Source of the DNA: Ophioderma brevispina
Taxonomy: Eukaryota; Echinodermata; Ophiuroidea; Amphilepidida; Ophiodermatidae
Assembly (NCBI GenBank): GCA_023653785.1
Contig: JAMKCH010014201.1
Span: 1 to 64,000 of the forward strand
Reading direction: 5' to 3'
DNA length: 64,000 nucleotides
The notes under the pieces were generated by a model, which did no database searches, had not been told where the DNA came from, and saw only the letters and a list, made by a program, of their open reading frames with translations. Position numbers and translations under genes: made by a program. Shown here piece after piece: positions 53,935 through 64,000 of the stretch (its first letter is position 1; each line of letters begins with the position of its first letter).

Positions 53935-55715
53935 ATATCTTTTTCAGGCCTTTACATCTAGAAATTGTTGGAGCTCTGTTAATCACACTCCTATTTTTAC
54001 CGAGGAGTATGATAAGGAGCTTGATTTTCAATTTCCAAGCCTTAAAACATACATTAAAAATCCTCAAAAATGAAGGCCTGCTTTTTTGCATACTTCTATA
54101 TGAAGCGTTTACCAAAAAGTATCAAACTTTACAGATGGGGTATTGGTATCAATGTTATTCAATCAAGAGGGAAATCTGATATAATTAAATTGGGCCATCC
54201 TCCTTTAAAATGTCTGCCAACTTTACCATTACAGAAAATTAAAGAGATTTTTATGAAAAATTAGAAGTTTGCAGTCTTCTACATTTAATAAGACACTGTT
54301 ATACTAAGTGACACTTGTATGTGTTACTTTGCTCTTGATGCTTTCCTTCCAGAGAAATTGGAGAAAATGTAACCTTAAAATTCATTTAGCAGGTATCCCA
54401 CAATTTGCCAGGCATGTACAAGAAGTGAATGGAGGGTGTTGACATTTGCATTCACATGTAGGTTAATGTAGGTCATCAATCAGATAAAATGGTCTTACAA
54501 AAAAAACATGACATAATTAATCCCCTAAATCAATTTAGTCCATACTGGACTATGGTAAGGATTGAATGGTTTCCCACTATTTTTGCAGTTTTCGAGACAG
54601 TGCGATTTGTTTAAGTGTTTTTATTTTATTTTTGTTAAAAATGCCCTAATTTTTTTTCAATTAAATCATTTTTTCCCCACAACTGAAGGAGGTGCTTTTA
54701 AGCTGAAACTCCAGGGATATGTGTCTAAACAAAATACCTAAAATCTCATGTGGCTTTTTTTAATTTAAATCAAGTGTTAATCTTTTAGAAAAATTATTTT
54801 AGGGAAAAAATTTAGGGAAAATTAAAAACCCGGTTCATTTTCAATAAAACAACACTCAATCTCTGAAAATCAAACGTGAGAATTTTCTAAATTTGATTTC
54901 CTTTCATAGAACACCCTTTTTCACTCCCAGGTAGTTTTATCCGTTCAGTGAAAAACTTCTTGAAAAGTGGAACCTTCAGTATTTTCTTTTCCTATAAATA
55001 CTCAGCCAAAAAAGGTGTTGTTGTGACAACCTTTTTCCTTTGTTTTTGATTGACACACCAAAAGATAAAAAATTGTATGGGCTATTTGTATTTCTCTAAA
55101 CCATAAAAACAAAACACCAATCGTAGACTCTTCCAACAATAGTTTTTACTTGAGAAAGAAATGAATAAATGGGTAGTTTTGTTCACAAAAGTGCCCCATT
55201 TTGGTCCATTTTCGATCTGACTGCCAAAATAGGCCCTGTACAAAGTCATGAGAATTTGAAACCCTTTGTTGACATGTCTCTAAAATGCCTTTTTGGAAAA
55301 AATTGACGCAATTTGGCACACATGTTTCTTTCAATTCACCAATCCCAACTTTTTCACTGAGAATTTCACGAGATCTGGGCACAACGCCGTAGTCGATGAT
55401 CCAACCTTAATTTGATGAAACACAAGCCTGAGCTGAAATTTCACCTTTGAGAGAGCCACTTGTGAAATTGCTCTGATTTTAAAGGAACAGCAAATTTCAA
55501 TTAGGGCCATAAATAATCATAGTGTTCTTGAGGTTCAAATTTTGATTGATAAACTAGGGCAAAACTTTTTACCTGCCTGCAATCCTGATCCGATCAAGCA
55601 AAATGAGCCTGAAGTTGCCCATTTTTTTAAAGAGCATTATTTAAGCTTTGAAATAGCAAAAACCCCATGACGATATATAGGATATGATACAGATCCCAAG
55701 ATAAGAGAGGACGGG
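53935..55715. other. Unannotated AT-rich sequence
   Basis: The small open frames here (53871-54179, 55146-55382) lack any domain, and no repeat relative was seen. It may be the least disturbed single-copy stretch in the window. Confidence 0.4.
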
Positions 55716-55730
55716 TAACTGGCGAGTTAA

Positions 55731-56404
55731 AAAAGGGGCGAGCTACCCCTCCCCCCACGAAGTTTTACAATTTTTCAAGGAAGTCTGTGTGGTGAGTTAA
55801 AAATTTTCAAGGAAGTCCGTAAGGCGAGTTAAAAATTTTCAAGAAAGTCTGTGTGGCGAGTTAAAAATTTTCAAGGAAGTCTGGGTAGCGAGTTAAATTT
55901 TTAAGGAAGTTCATGTGGCGAGTTAAATTTTTCATTGTTTTGTTGTGGTGCATTGTTTTGCCTGGTTTCCGTAACTCACAAGCAGGACCAGATGGTGTTT
56001 CTGTAAATCTCCTGCAGTACAAGAGGGCACATGTGGTCCAGTGGATAAAACGACTGTTTCTAGACACAAAGGTCCTGAGTTCGAGTCCCATTGAGGCCAA
56101 TGTGTTGTGTACTTGGGCAAGGCACTTTACTTCGCTTAAGTACCTCTCTCCACCCAGGTGCTAAATGGGGAGCTGTTAGGAATATTGTCCATTGAGCGCT
56201 GCCCAAAGGTATGAGTATGCCTTGGGCATTTGTAAGGCAGCTGACATATTCTAGTGGCAGCGGAATAAATGTAAAAGTGCTTTGATACATTGTGAAAGGC
56301 GCTATATAAATGCAGACATTTATTTTATTTTACTAAATTGTGTCATTCTTTGCAGTTCAGTCTGACTTTGTGGGGGGTAACTCACCCACTTTTTAACTCT
56401 CCCC
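55731..56404. mobile_element. TIR element with 32-bp tandem units, host of a SINE
   Basis: GGCGAGTTAAAAAAGGGGCG and CCCCTCCCCCCACGAAG at the left are mirrored at 56364-56404 (ACTTTGTGGGGGGTAAC, CTTTTTAACTCTCCCC). Between 55775 and 55933 a ~32-bp unit containing GGCGAGTTAAAAATTTTCAA is repeated five times. The SINE at 56024 separates the units from the right end. Confidence 0.7.
56024..56330 (+). mobile_element. tRNA-derived SINE
   Basis: The head GTGGTCCAGTGGATAAAACG (A box at about 56033-56045) and GAGTTCGAGTCCC (B box at 56077-56089) are RNA polymerase III promoter elements. A non-tRNA body follows (CTTGGGCAAGGCACTTTAC, CACCCAGGTG), with tail GAAAGGCGCTATATAAATGC and a T/A-rich 3' end. The body wording is shared by widespread animal SINE families. 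The tRNA parent is not identifiable from the head alone. Confidence 0.8.
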
Positions 56405-56409
56405 AAAAC

Positions 56410-57655
56410 TTGCTCTCTAGATAAGATGTTTTGAATGATCTCGCCTGACCCATAACAGCGAAATGAGGTTTAAAGTTTGCCCTTTGTAATGGAGCAAACT
56501 AAAGATAGCTTTGAAAAATCAAATTCAATTTCACCCAGTTATCATTTCTGGAAAAAGTCAATTTCCATATTTTCACCCCTTACCCCTATTTTGGCCCATA
56601 TCGCAAAAATTTGTTTAGCAACTTCCCAAGTCATTTTGTTCCATTACCTCACAATGATACTTGATTCAAACAGAAGTTATTGTGGGGAATGAACAACATA
56701 GGGGATTGACAGTGACTCTGTAAAGTGGTGACACCCCTGAGTACCACCAATGGAAAGCATTTATTTAAAAAAAAAAAATTGAACAGTTAGAGTAAAAAAT
56801 CTTTAGACTTCTTTGAGGTCTTGACGTAATACACGTTTACACTGAAAGTGCTTACGCTGATTTACGTCACAGAGTTATTGATAGTTCGTAGCTTGATACT
56901 CTGCAGGGTCATGCCTTGATGTCATTGGACTTATCACCCGGGTTGCTGGGTGGCCCCACTGCTTAGTGGGGCTGATGGTGCTTCCCTGTTCTGCCGAGTT
57001 ATGCAATATTCGCAACCGCATAGGCTCCAAACAGCGTGATTAACGAACCATGAAATTGCTTACGGGAATCGGCAGACTGTCCCAATCCATAGGCCTGGTT
57101 ATTGATAGTATTAAAGACAAAACATTCACTAATTCTAAATTTGCATGCTATTTTTGAGACATTGTAAATAGGTGATTAAGGTGAATGTACTCATGTTTTT
57201 TGAAAGTGCCTTATTCCTCCAATAAATCAAAAATTTGAATAGACATGTTTAAAATGAGAACCAAAAAAATGTTGGCCAACTAAACCATTAGTCATTGCCA
57301 TTTTAATACCAGACTAAAATTAATTTGTAAGAAAAAGTATCTAAATTTGATTTAATAATAGTTGTTCACCAACAAGTGGGAATTAGAAGGTTGCATTGTA
57401 AATGATATTGTGGCCAAAGGAACTTTTGCAATCATTTCAGACCATGTAAAAGTGAAATTTTTGTATCCTCTTCACTGACACACAATGCATAGGAGAGAAT
57501 ATCAGGGGACCAATATTGCTAAAATTGTCCCACAACTGGACCCCACAGGAGCCCTAAGGAGGGCCCTGGACACCCATTTTCCTGTCAGTTCAGAATGCCA
57601 AGCACTGCCTCCCCCAATACAAAACCCCAGCTGCCACTAAGCATAAAAGCTTCAG
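56410..57655. other. Unannotated sequence
   Basis: GGCCCCACTGCTTAGTGGGG at 56952 forms a 7-bp GC hairpin with a GCTT loop within a moderately GC-rich 56820-57060 segment. No known RNA class fits it. No exon was supported. Confidence 0.4.
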
Positions 57656-57659
57656 TTTT

Positions 57660-60215
57660 TTGGTCCCCCGCCAACTTTATTGGCGAAGGGGGACTATAGA
57701 AGGAGGCCGTCCGTCGTGTGTGTGGCCCTCACGATTCTTTGGACTAACTTTAGTTTGGCGAAGGGGATATATAAATAGGTAGCCGTCCGTGCTTGTGTGT
57801 GTTCCCTCACGATAATCTTTGGAACTAAGCAGGTGTGGAAGTCCATCTTCCCAACATATGTATCCTCAATTAGGGGTTGGGGTGGGATACAAAGTGGGTC
57901 AATGTGGCATGGGTCAAAGGTCAAATGTGGTCAAAAAGAATAACGGTCAAATATGGGCAAAAATAGGGCGACATCGCTATAATAACGTTTACAAACACGA
58001 TATCTTTTGATTGAGCATCTGTGTGTCCATCTTCTTCGCACCATACTTCACTCAAGTAGGCTGCGATGAGTTCGGAGGAAGGGGCAGGTGCATTGGTCAA
58101 AGGGTCAAAGTGGGGTCAAAAATAGGCAAAAATGGAGTTAAATGCTATATACCTTATCTGTTGTGGTATGGATGAGAAACTTGGTGGGGGTGGTCAACAT
58201 GTCAGTGCCGAAAATTTTGAAGTCTTTCACAAAGGTCATACGAGGTCATCCAAGGCCAATCACTTAACGTGATGTGGTAGGAGGATGAAAATTGGTGGGT
58301 GTGGTCCATTCAGTAACCAAAAAATTTGAAGTCATTTCAAGGTCATCGAAGTTATCCAAGGTTCAAATCACTTAACATGTGGTAGAGGATGAAAATTGGT
58401 GGGTTTGGTCAAAATTCCAGTACCAAAAATTTTGAAGGTCCATTTCAAGGTCATACGAGGTCATCCAAGGTCAAATCACTTATACATGTTGGGTAGAAAA
58501 GGGGAGGCAGGTGAAAATGGTGGGTGGGTCAACCTCAGTACCAAAAATTTTGAAGGTCATTTCAAGGTCCTCCGAGGTCATCCAAGGTCAATCACTTAAC
58601 ATGTGGTAGGATGATGCAAATTGGTGGGTGTGGTCCAACATCAGTACCAAAAATTTCGAAGGTCATTCAAGGTCATCCGAGGTCATCCAAGGTCAACTCA
58701 CTTAACATGTGGTGGAGGATGAAAATTGGTATGTGGGGACAACATTCAGTACAAAATTTTGAAGGTCTTTCAAGGTCCATCCAAGGTCAAATCACTTAAC
58801 ATGTGGTTGGGGGTAAAAATTGGTGGGTGTGATCAACATTCTGTTCCAAAACTTTGAAGGTTGGGAAGGTCATGAGGGGTCATCCAAGGTCAAATCACTA
58901 AATATGTGGTAGGAGGATAAAACTTGGTGGGTGTGGTTCAACATTCATGCCGAAAATTTTGAAGGTCTTTCAAAGGTCATACGGAGGTAATCCAAGGTCA
59001 AACACTTAACATGTGGTCGGAGGCTGATGAAACTGTTGGGGGTGTGGTCAACATCAGTACCAAAAATTTGGAAGGTCATTGCAAGGTCATCTGAGGTTAT
59101 CCAAGGTCAAAACAACCTTAACATTTGGTAGGAGGCTGAAAAATTGGTGGGTGTGGTTAAAATTCAGTACCAAAAATTTGAGGTCATTTCAAGGTCTACG
59201 AGGTCATCCAAGGTCAAATCACTAACCGTGGTAGAAGGATGAAACTTGGTGGGTGGGGTCAACCTTCCGTACCAAAAATTTTGAAAAGGTCATTTCAAGG
59301 TCATACGAGGTCATCCAAGGTCAAATCACTTAAATTGTGGTAGGAGGATGAAAATTGGTGGGTGTGGTCAACATTCAGTACCAAAAATTTCGAAGGTCAC
59401 TTTCAAGGGTCATCCCGGGTCATCCAAGGTCAAATCAATTAACATGTCGGTAGGAGGAGAAAATTGGTAGGTGTGGAAAACATTCAGTATACCAAAATTT
59501 TGAAGGCATTCAAGTCTCCAAGGTAAATCATAAACATGGGTTGGAGGTAAATTGGTGGGTGTGATAAACATTTGTCCCAAACTTTGAAGGGTCACTGTGA
59601 AGGCTATGATGGGGTATCCAAAGGGAAATCACTCTACAATTGTGGTGGAGGATACAACTTGGGGGTGTGGTCCACATCAGGGACAAAAATTTTGAAGGCC
59701 CTTTGAAGGTCATTGCGGGGTCAAGGTCAGATCACTAACCATGTGGTAGGAGGAGATTTGAAATGAAAAATTGGTGGGGTGTGGCAAACATTAAGTGCCA
59801 AACATTTTGACGGTCATTTCAAGGTCATGCGGGGTCATCACAAGGTCAACTCCTAAAAATGTGGTATGAGAGTAAAAATGGTTGAGTGTGGTCATCATTC
59901 AGTGCAAAAAATTTGATTGTCATTTCAAGGTCGTGTGGGGGTCATTTAAGGTCAAAACACTAAGCATGTGGTAGGAGGATGAAACTTGGTGGTGGTGTGT
60001 CCACATTCAGTGTTGACACTTTGGAAGGTCCTTCAAGGTCATGTGGGGTCATCCGAGGTCCAAATCACTTAACATGAACAGGGTGTTAGGAGGATGAAAC
60101 TTGGTGGGTCGGCATCACACTCTTCCCTGAGATCTTAAAAATTGTTGCTTCTTGTACTTTAGCTACTGCACTGGCGGGGGGACTTTGTGTTCAGAAACCG
60201 CCTTGGTTTAAGAAG
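57660..60215 (+). mobile_element. Element D, long copy (~2.55 kb) with AGGTCA satellite
   Basis: It opens GTCCCCCGCCAACTTTATTG then GCGAAGGGGGAC, a 12-13-bp perfect-stem hairpin with a short loop, and the opening ~60 bp are repeated once (57741). It closes TGGCGGGGGGACTTTGTG and AGAAACCGCCTTG. Inside are two ~170-bp leading units (to ~58130) and about 18 satellite units. The closing GGGGGAC/CCGCC motifs are the inverse of the opening. There is no coding capacity; mobilisation would need a partner in trans. Confidence 0.75.
58160..60100 (+). repeat. ~107-bp satellite core, about 18 units
   Basis: The unit runs AACTTGGTGGGTGTGGTCAA, CATTCAGTACCAAAAATTTT, GAAGGTCATTTCAAGGTCAT, then CGAGGTCATCCAAGGTCAAA and TCACTTAACATGTGGTAGGA. 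In its ideal form each unit has four AGGTCA half-sites with spacers of 5, 4 and 4 bp; a complete example is 59287-59323. Units differ by substitutions and frequent 1-bp indels. Confidence 0.85.
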
Positions 60216-60219
60216 TAGG

Positions 60220-61785
60220 CCTATCTGTTTAGAGTGGGTGACCCAAATTGACAACATTTTCCTACACTGTATTTTTCCCAAATACTCTATTGGCCAATTA
60301 GTGCACAATTTTTTGCTTCTACATGTTTCCTCCAACGCTGGACTGAAGTAACTTGAAAATTTGTATCCAGATTTTTTTGGTGAATATATGGCTTTTATGT
60401 GGGGGGGGCAGTTTGGCCACCCCTCGGAGCTAAATTTGACCCTGGAGAAAAAGCTTGCAAATCATGCTAACTCACAACCAACCCCTTTTTTTTTTTTTTT
60501 GTTTTTTTTTTTTTTTTTTTTTTTTCCTGCTTAAGCAGTGAAATTTCACTTTCTTAATCAGGAAAATGGTATCAATAAACCACTCCAACTGGCAAAAAGT
60601 CTTGCTCAAAATCGAGAATTCCTACCCCCCCCCCCCCCCCCCGACAAGTGACCCCAGATACGTCCCTGCTCAATGGGCTTTATCTAAGATCATGTCCCAT
60701 CCTATAAATTAAAAAGACTATATTTAAAAAAAAATATTTGTGAAAATTTTAATTCTGTTTTTTTATTGTTAAGCCAAAAATTTATATTGAGTCAGAGACG
60801 GTAACTTTTTCCCCAAATTATGATTTCCTCCCGATTTTGGCCATAAATAAAAAAACCTGGAAATGTAAAAAAAAAAAAAGATTTACATTTTAAATTTTTT
60901 CAATTTTTGAGATCAAATTTTTAATGATAGAGGGAAACTTTTTTTTTTGGACTGACTGTGCAATCAAACAATTAAAATTTAGAATACCTAAATTATTTTA
61001 GAGAGGGTTGTCTTATACCTGAAAATTGCATAGAAATACTTTCCCTGGAGCTTCACCGGATTGCTAAGCTAAAATTTGGCCTTCCCATCGGTTCAACTTT
61101 GGATTTTCAGGAAATGGGACTATCCATCTGTTACATCTCTGAGTACTGTAAAACACTTGGATAGAAAATGAGTTTGACCTTATGTACCCAACCACAGGAA
61201 ATAATGTTCATTTGTTAATTTCCCTCAAGAAAACCTGCTGCACCAATAAATTTACTAGACACTGTCAACTGGTGCTGATATTAATAATACAACATTTGAT
61301 GATATAGTGTTGTCATATAGGATTGTAGTGTGCCATTTGAGCCCTGATGAATTTATGTTGAATTGGCAGGATGGTAGCAATAATGATACTTTTGCAGTGG
61401 TAATAAGTGTAACTGTACATAATATAATCTGCCTGAGGTGTTGAGTTGTCAAGGTGCTTGATAAATGACACCACAAATTTGACAATATCTAAACTGTCAT
61501 CAATTTCATCGGTGGTGAATCTTTCTTTTTTTTTGGGGGGGGGGGGGCGAGGGATAACTGTTTACATGTGCAGTCACTATCAAAATCCTTCAGTGTACAC
61601 TTGCATTCCTGCCAAAAGTTCGCGCCGTTTGGTGGTATGCAGATGCAGCAGATGCATTTTAAGGTGCGTGCGTCGGTATTCGGCAGCGTTAGAAACAAGA
61701 AAGATAATGTGGTAATCCGGCAGATTACCAAGGTAGACATTTTGGTAATCCGACACAAATTTAGTCATCTGTAGTTTTCATTGTT
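60220..61785. other. Low-complexity AT-rich sequence with T, C and G runs
   Basis: T runs at 60488-60525, a C run at 60626-60643 and a G run near 61536-61548. GGTAATCCGGCAGATTACC at 61711 is a small hairpin. No gene was seen. Confidence 0.45.
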
Positions 61786-61789
61786 TCAA

Positions 61790-62075
61790 AATAGCCAATT
61801 TGGGTTCCAGAAATGCTCAACAACCACTGATACACAAATAATCCTAAAATACTAAAAAAAACTTGGAACCACCCAAAGCATTCACTTTCTTTAAAAAATC
61901 ATAATTTTGACCATTTTGAACCAAAATAGCTGATTTTTGGTGCAGGCAATGCTAATCAACTATTGAACACAAATGAGTCAAAACACCAGGAACCATCCAG
62001 AAACCACCAGGTAACCAGAACCATTGAAAGCATCTACCTCTGTTTACAAATCATTATTTTGACAATTTTGAAAAA
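61790..62075 (+). repeat. Tandem dimer of a ~140-bp unit
   Basis: Both halves carry CAAAATAGC, GGTTCCAG/GGTGCAGG, AATGCT, GGAACCA and AAATCAT(A)ATTTTGAC followed by ATTTTGA. The second half also repeats a short ACCAGG motif. Confidence 0.55.
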
Positions 62076-62079
62076 AAAA

Positions 62080-62710
62080 AAACCCTCTGTGGTTTACCAC
62101 CCATCCTTCTGAAGTTCAGACTTTTAATGAAATGTCGGGTGAAAAGTGCTGTCAGGTATGTTGGTGTCAACCCGGAATGAAATTCAAGTAATTTTTGGAT
62201 GTCAGAATGTTGTCATCACCGGATACCAGCAGTAAAGCGGTTGTTGCCGCTAGTTGGTTTATGCGGACGACTGGATTACTGCTATTTCGATCGCTGTGCG
62301 TCGGATTGCTGAAGAATTTTTGCAGCAAGTTATAGTTGGATATTCACAGATTCGCAAGCAAGCGGTCACCTCAATGGGTTGGAAATGAACATGTCATACA
62401 GAATGTTCTTCTCAATCTGCATGTATTCTGGTTAAGAGATGCAAGTGTGAAAATTAGTTACACACGGTTATGCCTCAAGTAGGGTTGCTCACGTGCTCTC
62501 AAAGTTGGTAATGATTCTGGGGTTCATTCATGCCTGTTTTGTTGAGGTAACATGATAGCTGAGCATATGATAAAGTTGTGTGCAGCAGAAGCTTTTGAAA
62601 TGAAAACTACACTTCAACTGCATCCCTGATTGTGGGGGAATTGTTCTGAGGACCAGAAGTGGACATCCAGGGTTCTTGGGCTATTACACTACAGGCAAAC
62701 AAATCAAGGT
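62080..62710. other. Unannotated sequence
   Basis: CpG-containing text at about 62220-62360, without a supported frame. Confidence 0.4.
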
Positions 62711-62711
62711 T

Positions 62712-62838
62712 ACTGCAAGAAGGCCCCGTATGCAATAGCTGACGGTGTTGTAGATTTAGCAGTTAATGCTTAATAAGAAACAACGACAAATGGCAGCTTA
62801 TTGCGGTGGGGCCTTTTTGGACCTAAACCCTCGATATA
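62712..62838. mobile_element. Hairpin MITE, copy 2
   Basis: It has the arms of 39525-39665: GCAAGAAGGCCCCGTATGCA and CAATAGCTG at the left, GGCAGCTTATTGCGGTGGGG and CCTAAACCCTCGATATA at the right. The loop (about 45 nt) keeps TAATAAGAAACAACGACAAATG, shortened relative to copy 1. Confidence 0.7.
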
Positions 62839-62839
62839 C

Positions 62840-64000
62840 AATTGCAGTCGGGGTCAGGCAAGCTTGGGTGTGTAACTAGTTTACATCCAAGCTGAAAGGT
62901 GTAACGAGAGATTTTTCACATATCAGGTTTTGCTCACGTCAAAAATTGGAAATTGCATTGCAGTGACAGATAAGCGTGCAGAAAGTAGGGGTGCTTGCAG
63001 GGCTGGCGTAGCCAAATGCCCCAGAATAGTTTTTTTTGGGTGATAAATGCTAATTTAAAAGAAATGCGGAGTCTGGGTGACATTTGCAAAATTTTTTAAA
63101 AATTATAGGTCTTTGGGTGAAAAATTATGCCAAAAAATGGGGTTAAAAAAAGAAAAATTGGTTAAAATTTCAAAAATATTGTTTTTGTAAAAGAATGAAA
63201 TTAAGTTGCCAAATATGAAGTCTTTGGGGTGGACATGATACAAAAAGGGTCTGAACAGCCTCACTACCATACACCTCCAAAAATGGGAATGCACCCCCCC
63301 ATAAAAATGGTTCTCCATATCTACAACAACATGATAATGAGGATGTATGTAATTTCGTAAACCTAGTGGGCAGTGGGGTTTGACCCCCACCTTTTTATTT
63401 GACCCCCACCCTTTTTACTGAGCACCCTTTATACTGAAAATTTTGCGAGACACCACCTTTTACCATTCGCAAGCAATATTTGTGATACCAGTACCATAAA
63501 CTTCATACAGAAATTCAGATGTGCTCTGTACATGTATAATAAAAGTGACCAATTATCTATATCGTATTTATTATTGTGGCCAGATATCCAAATTAGCACA
63601 CAGAGGTACACAACACCGAATGACGTTGAACAAATGTTGGGTTATACAACATCCATGTGAAAATCAGGATGGCTATCCTAGCCAGTCAAGTTTCGTCTCA
63701 GGGAGGGGGGATCCAGACTTGTCCGACTGGCACTACGCATTTTGGTACATGATCAGCTCCAATATCACAGTCATTTTCAGACCCCCTATCAGCTTTTTTT
63801 CTTTCTTCCTCATCTCTCTGCATCACATCCCTAAATTTTGCATCATCTGAATCTTCTTACCACAAATCATGCGATTCCATGCGATCCTCATACTCTCCCC
63901 AACTCCCGTTGTTTCGAAGGGCGGCCGCCATTTTGGACTGAGACTTGCTAAAAATCATCGGGAGTTTCCGATCGTGCGATCATTTACAAAGTCTATTTTC
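62840..64000. other. Unannotated sequence to the window end
   Basis: GAAAGGTGTAACGAGAGATTT at 62889 is a repeat F end. Around 63095-63420 are scattered phrases like GGTCTTTGGGTGA (also at 14.3 kb). A 109-codon frame at 63521-63850 has no recognisable domain. GGGCGGCCGCC near 63920 is an isolated CpG-rich patch. Confidence 0.4.

Noticed and set aside
57660..60215. Helitron classification of element D
   Set aside because: There is an end hairpin, but no CTRR terminus or 5' TC was found where expected, and the two ends are inverse to each other.

Overview
This is a 64 kb stretch of AT-rich, non-coding, repeat-dominated animal DNA. There is no operon-like gene packing, no rRNA and no long open frame. 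What it holds is the wreckage of many transposable-element families, simple and compound tandem repeats, and short exon-sized islands. Several features together suggest a marine deuterostome, most likely an echinoderm: a foldback element built from ~16-bp tandem units (the architecture described for sea urchin TU elements), DIRS-type tyrosine-recombinase retroelements, a tRNA-derived SINE, frequent TACATGTA and TAGGCCTA words, and AGGTCA-rich satellites. That assignment is an inference and is not proven. Copies of the same repeat differ by many single-base indels, so some frame breaks may be assembly errors rather than decay.

Layout. 1-6.4 kb: a TTAA-flanked repeat, three TA-flanked MITEs in a row, a pair of 230-bp direct repeats around a segment that recurs at 5.2 kb, then a LINE C-terminal fragment with a 66-nt poly(A). 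8.2-12.2 kb: a GC-rich, broken DIRS-like retroelement (RT, RNase H, start of the recombinase; minus strand) with inverted flanks, inserted inside another repeat whose uninterrupted relative lies at 36.8 kb. 12.6-19.6 kb: more MITEs, a ~160-bp satellite, a 1.1-kb foldback with a nested MITE, a TIR element bordered by telomere-like CCCTAA, and a decayed LINE reverse transcriptase. 20.4-26.9 kb: a string of mini- and microsatellites, including the TU-like foldback. 30.9-33.9 kb and 38.2-41.4 kb: TTAA-flanked MITE families. 37.66-37.82 kb: the best candidate host exon, with an acceptor, an open frame rich in third-position G/C, a stop and a downstream AATAAA. 40-51.9 kb: dated MITE insertions with intact target-site duplications. 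55.7-56.4 kb: a tRNA-SINE inside a TIR element with 32-bp tandem units.

The most unusual system is the pair of elements at 47.07-48.40 and 57.66-60.22 kb. Each starts with a self-complementary hairpin, ends with the inverse of the same GC-rich motif, and carries a ~107-bp satellite core. Each monomer holds about four AGGTCA nuclear-receptor half-sites in DR5-DR4-DR4 spacing, together with the extended TCAAGGTCA form. Several other repeat families in the window share AGGTCA direct repeats (DR1, DR4). Whether these arrays bind receptors is untested.

No host gene can be assembled from start to stop in this window. Coding calls are limited to transposon remnants and a few exon candidates.
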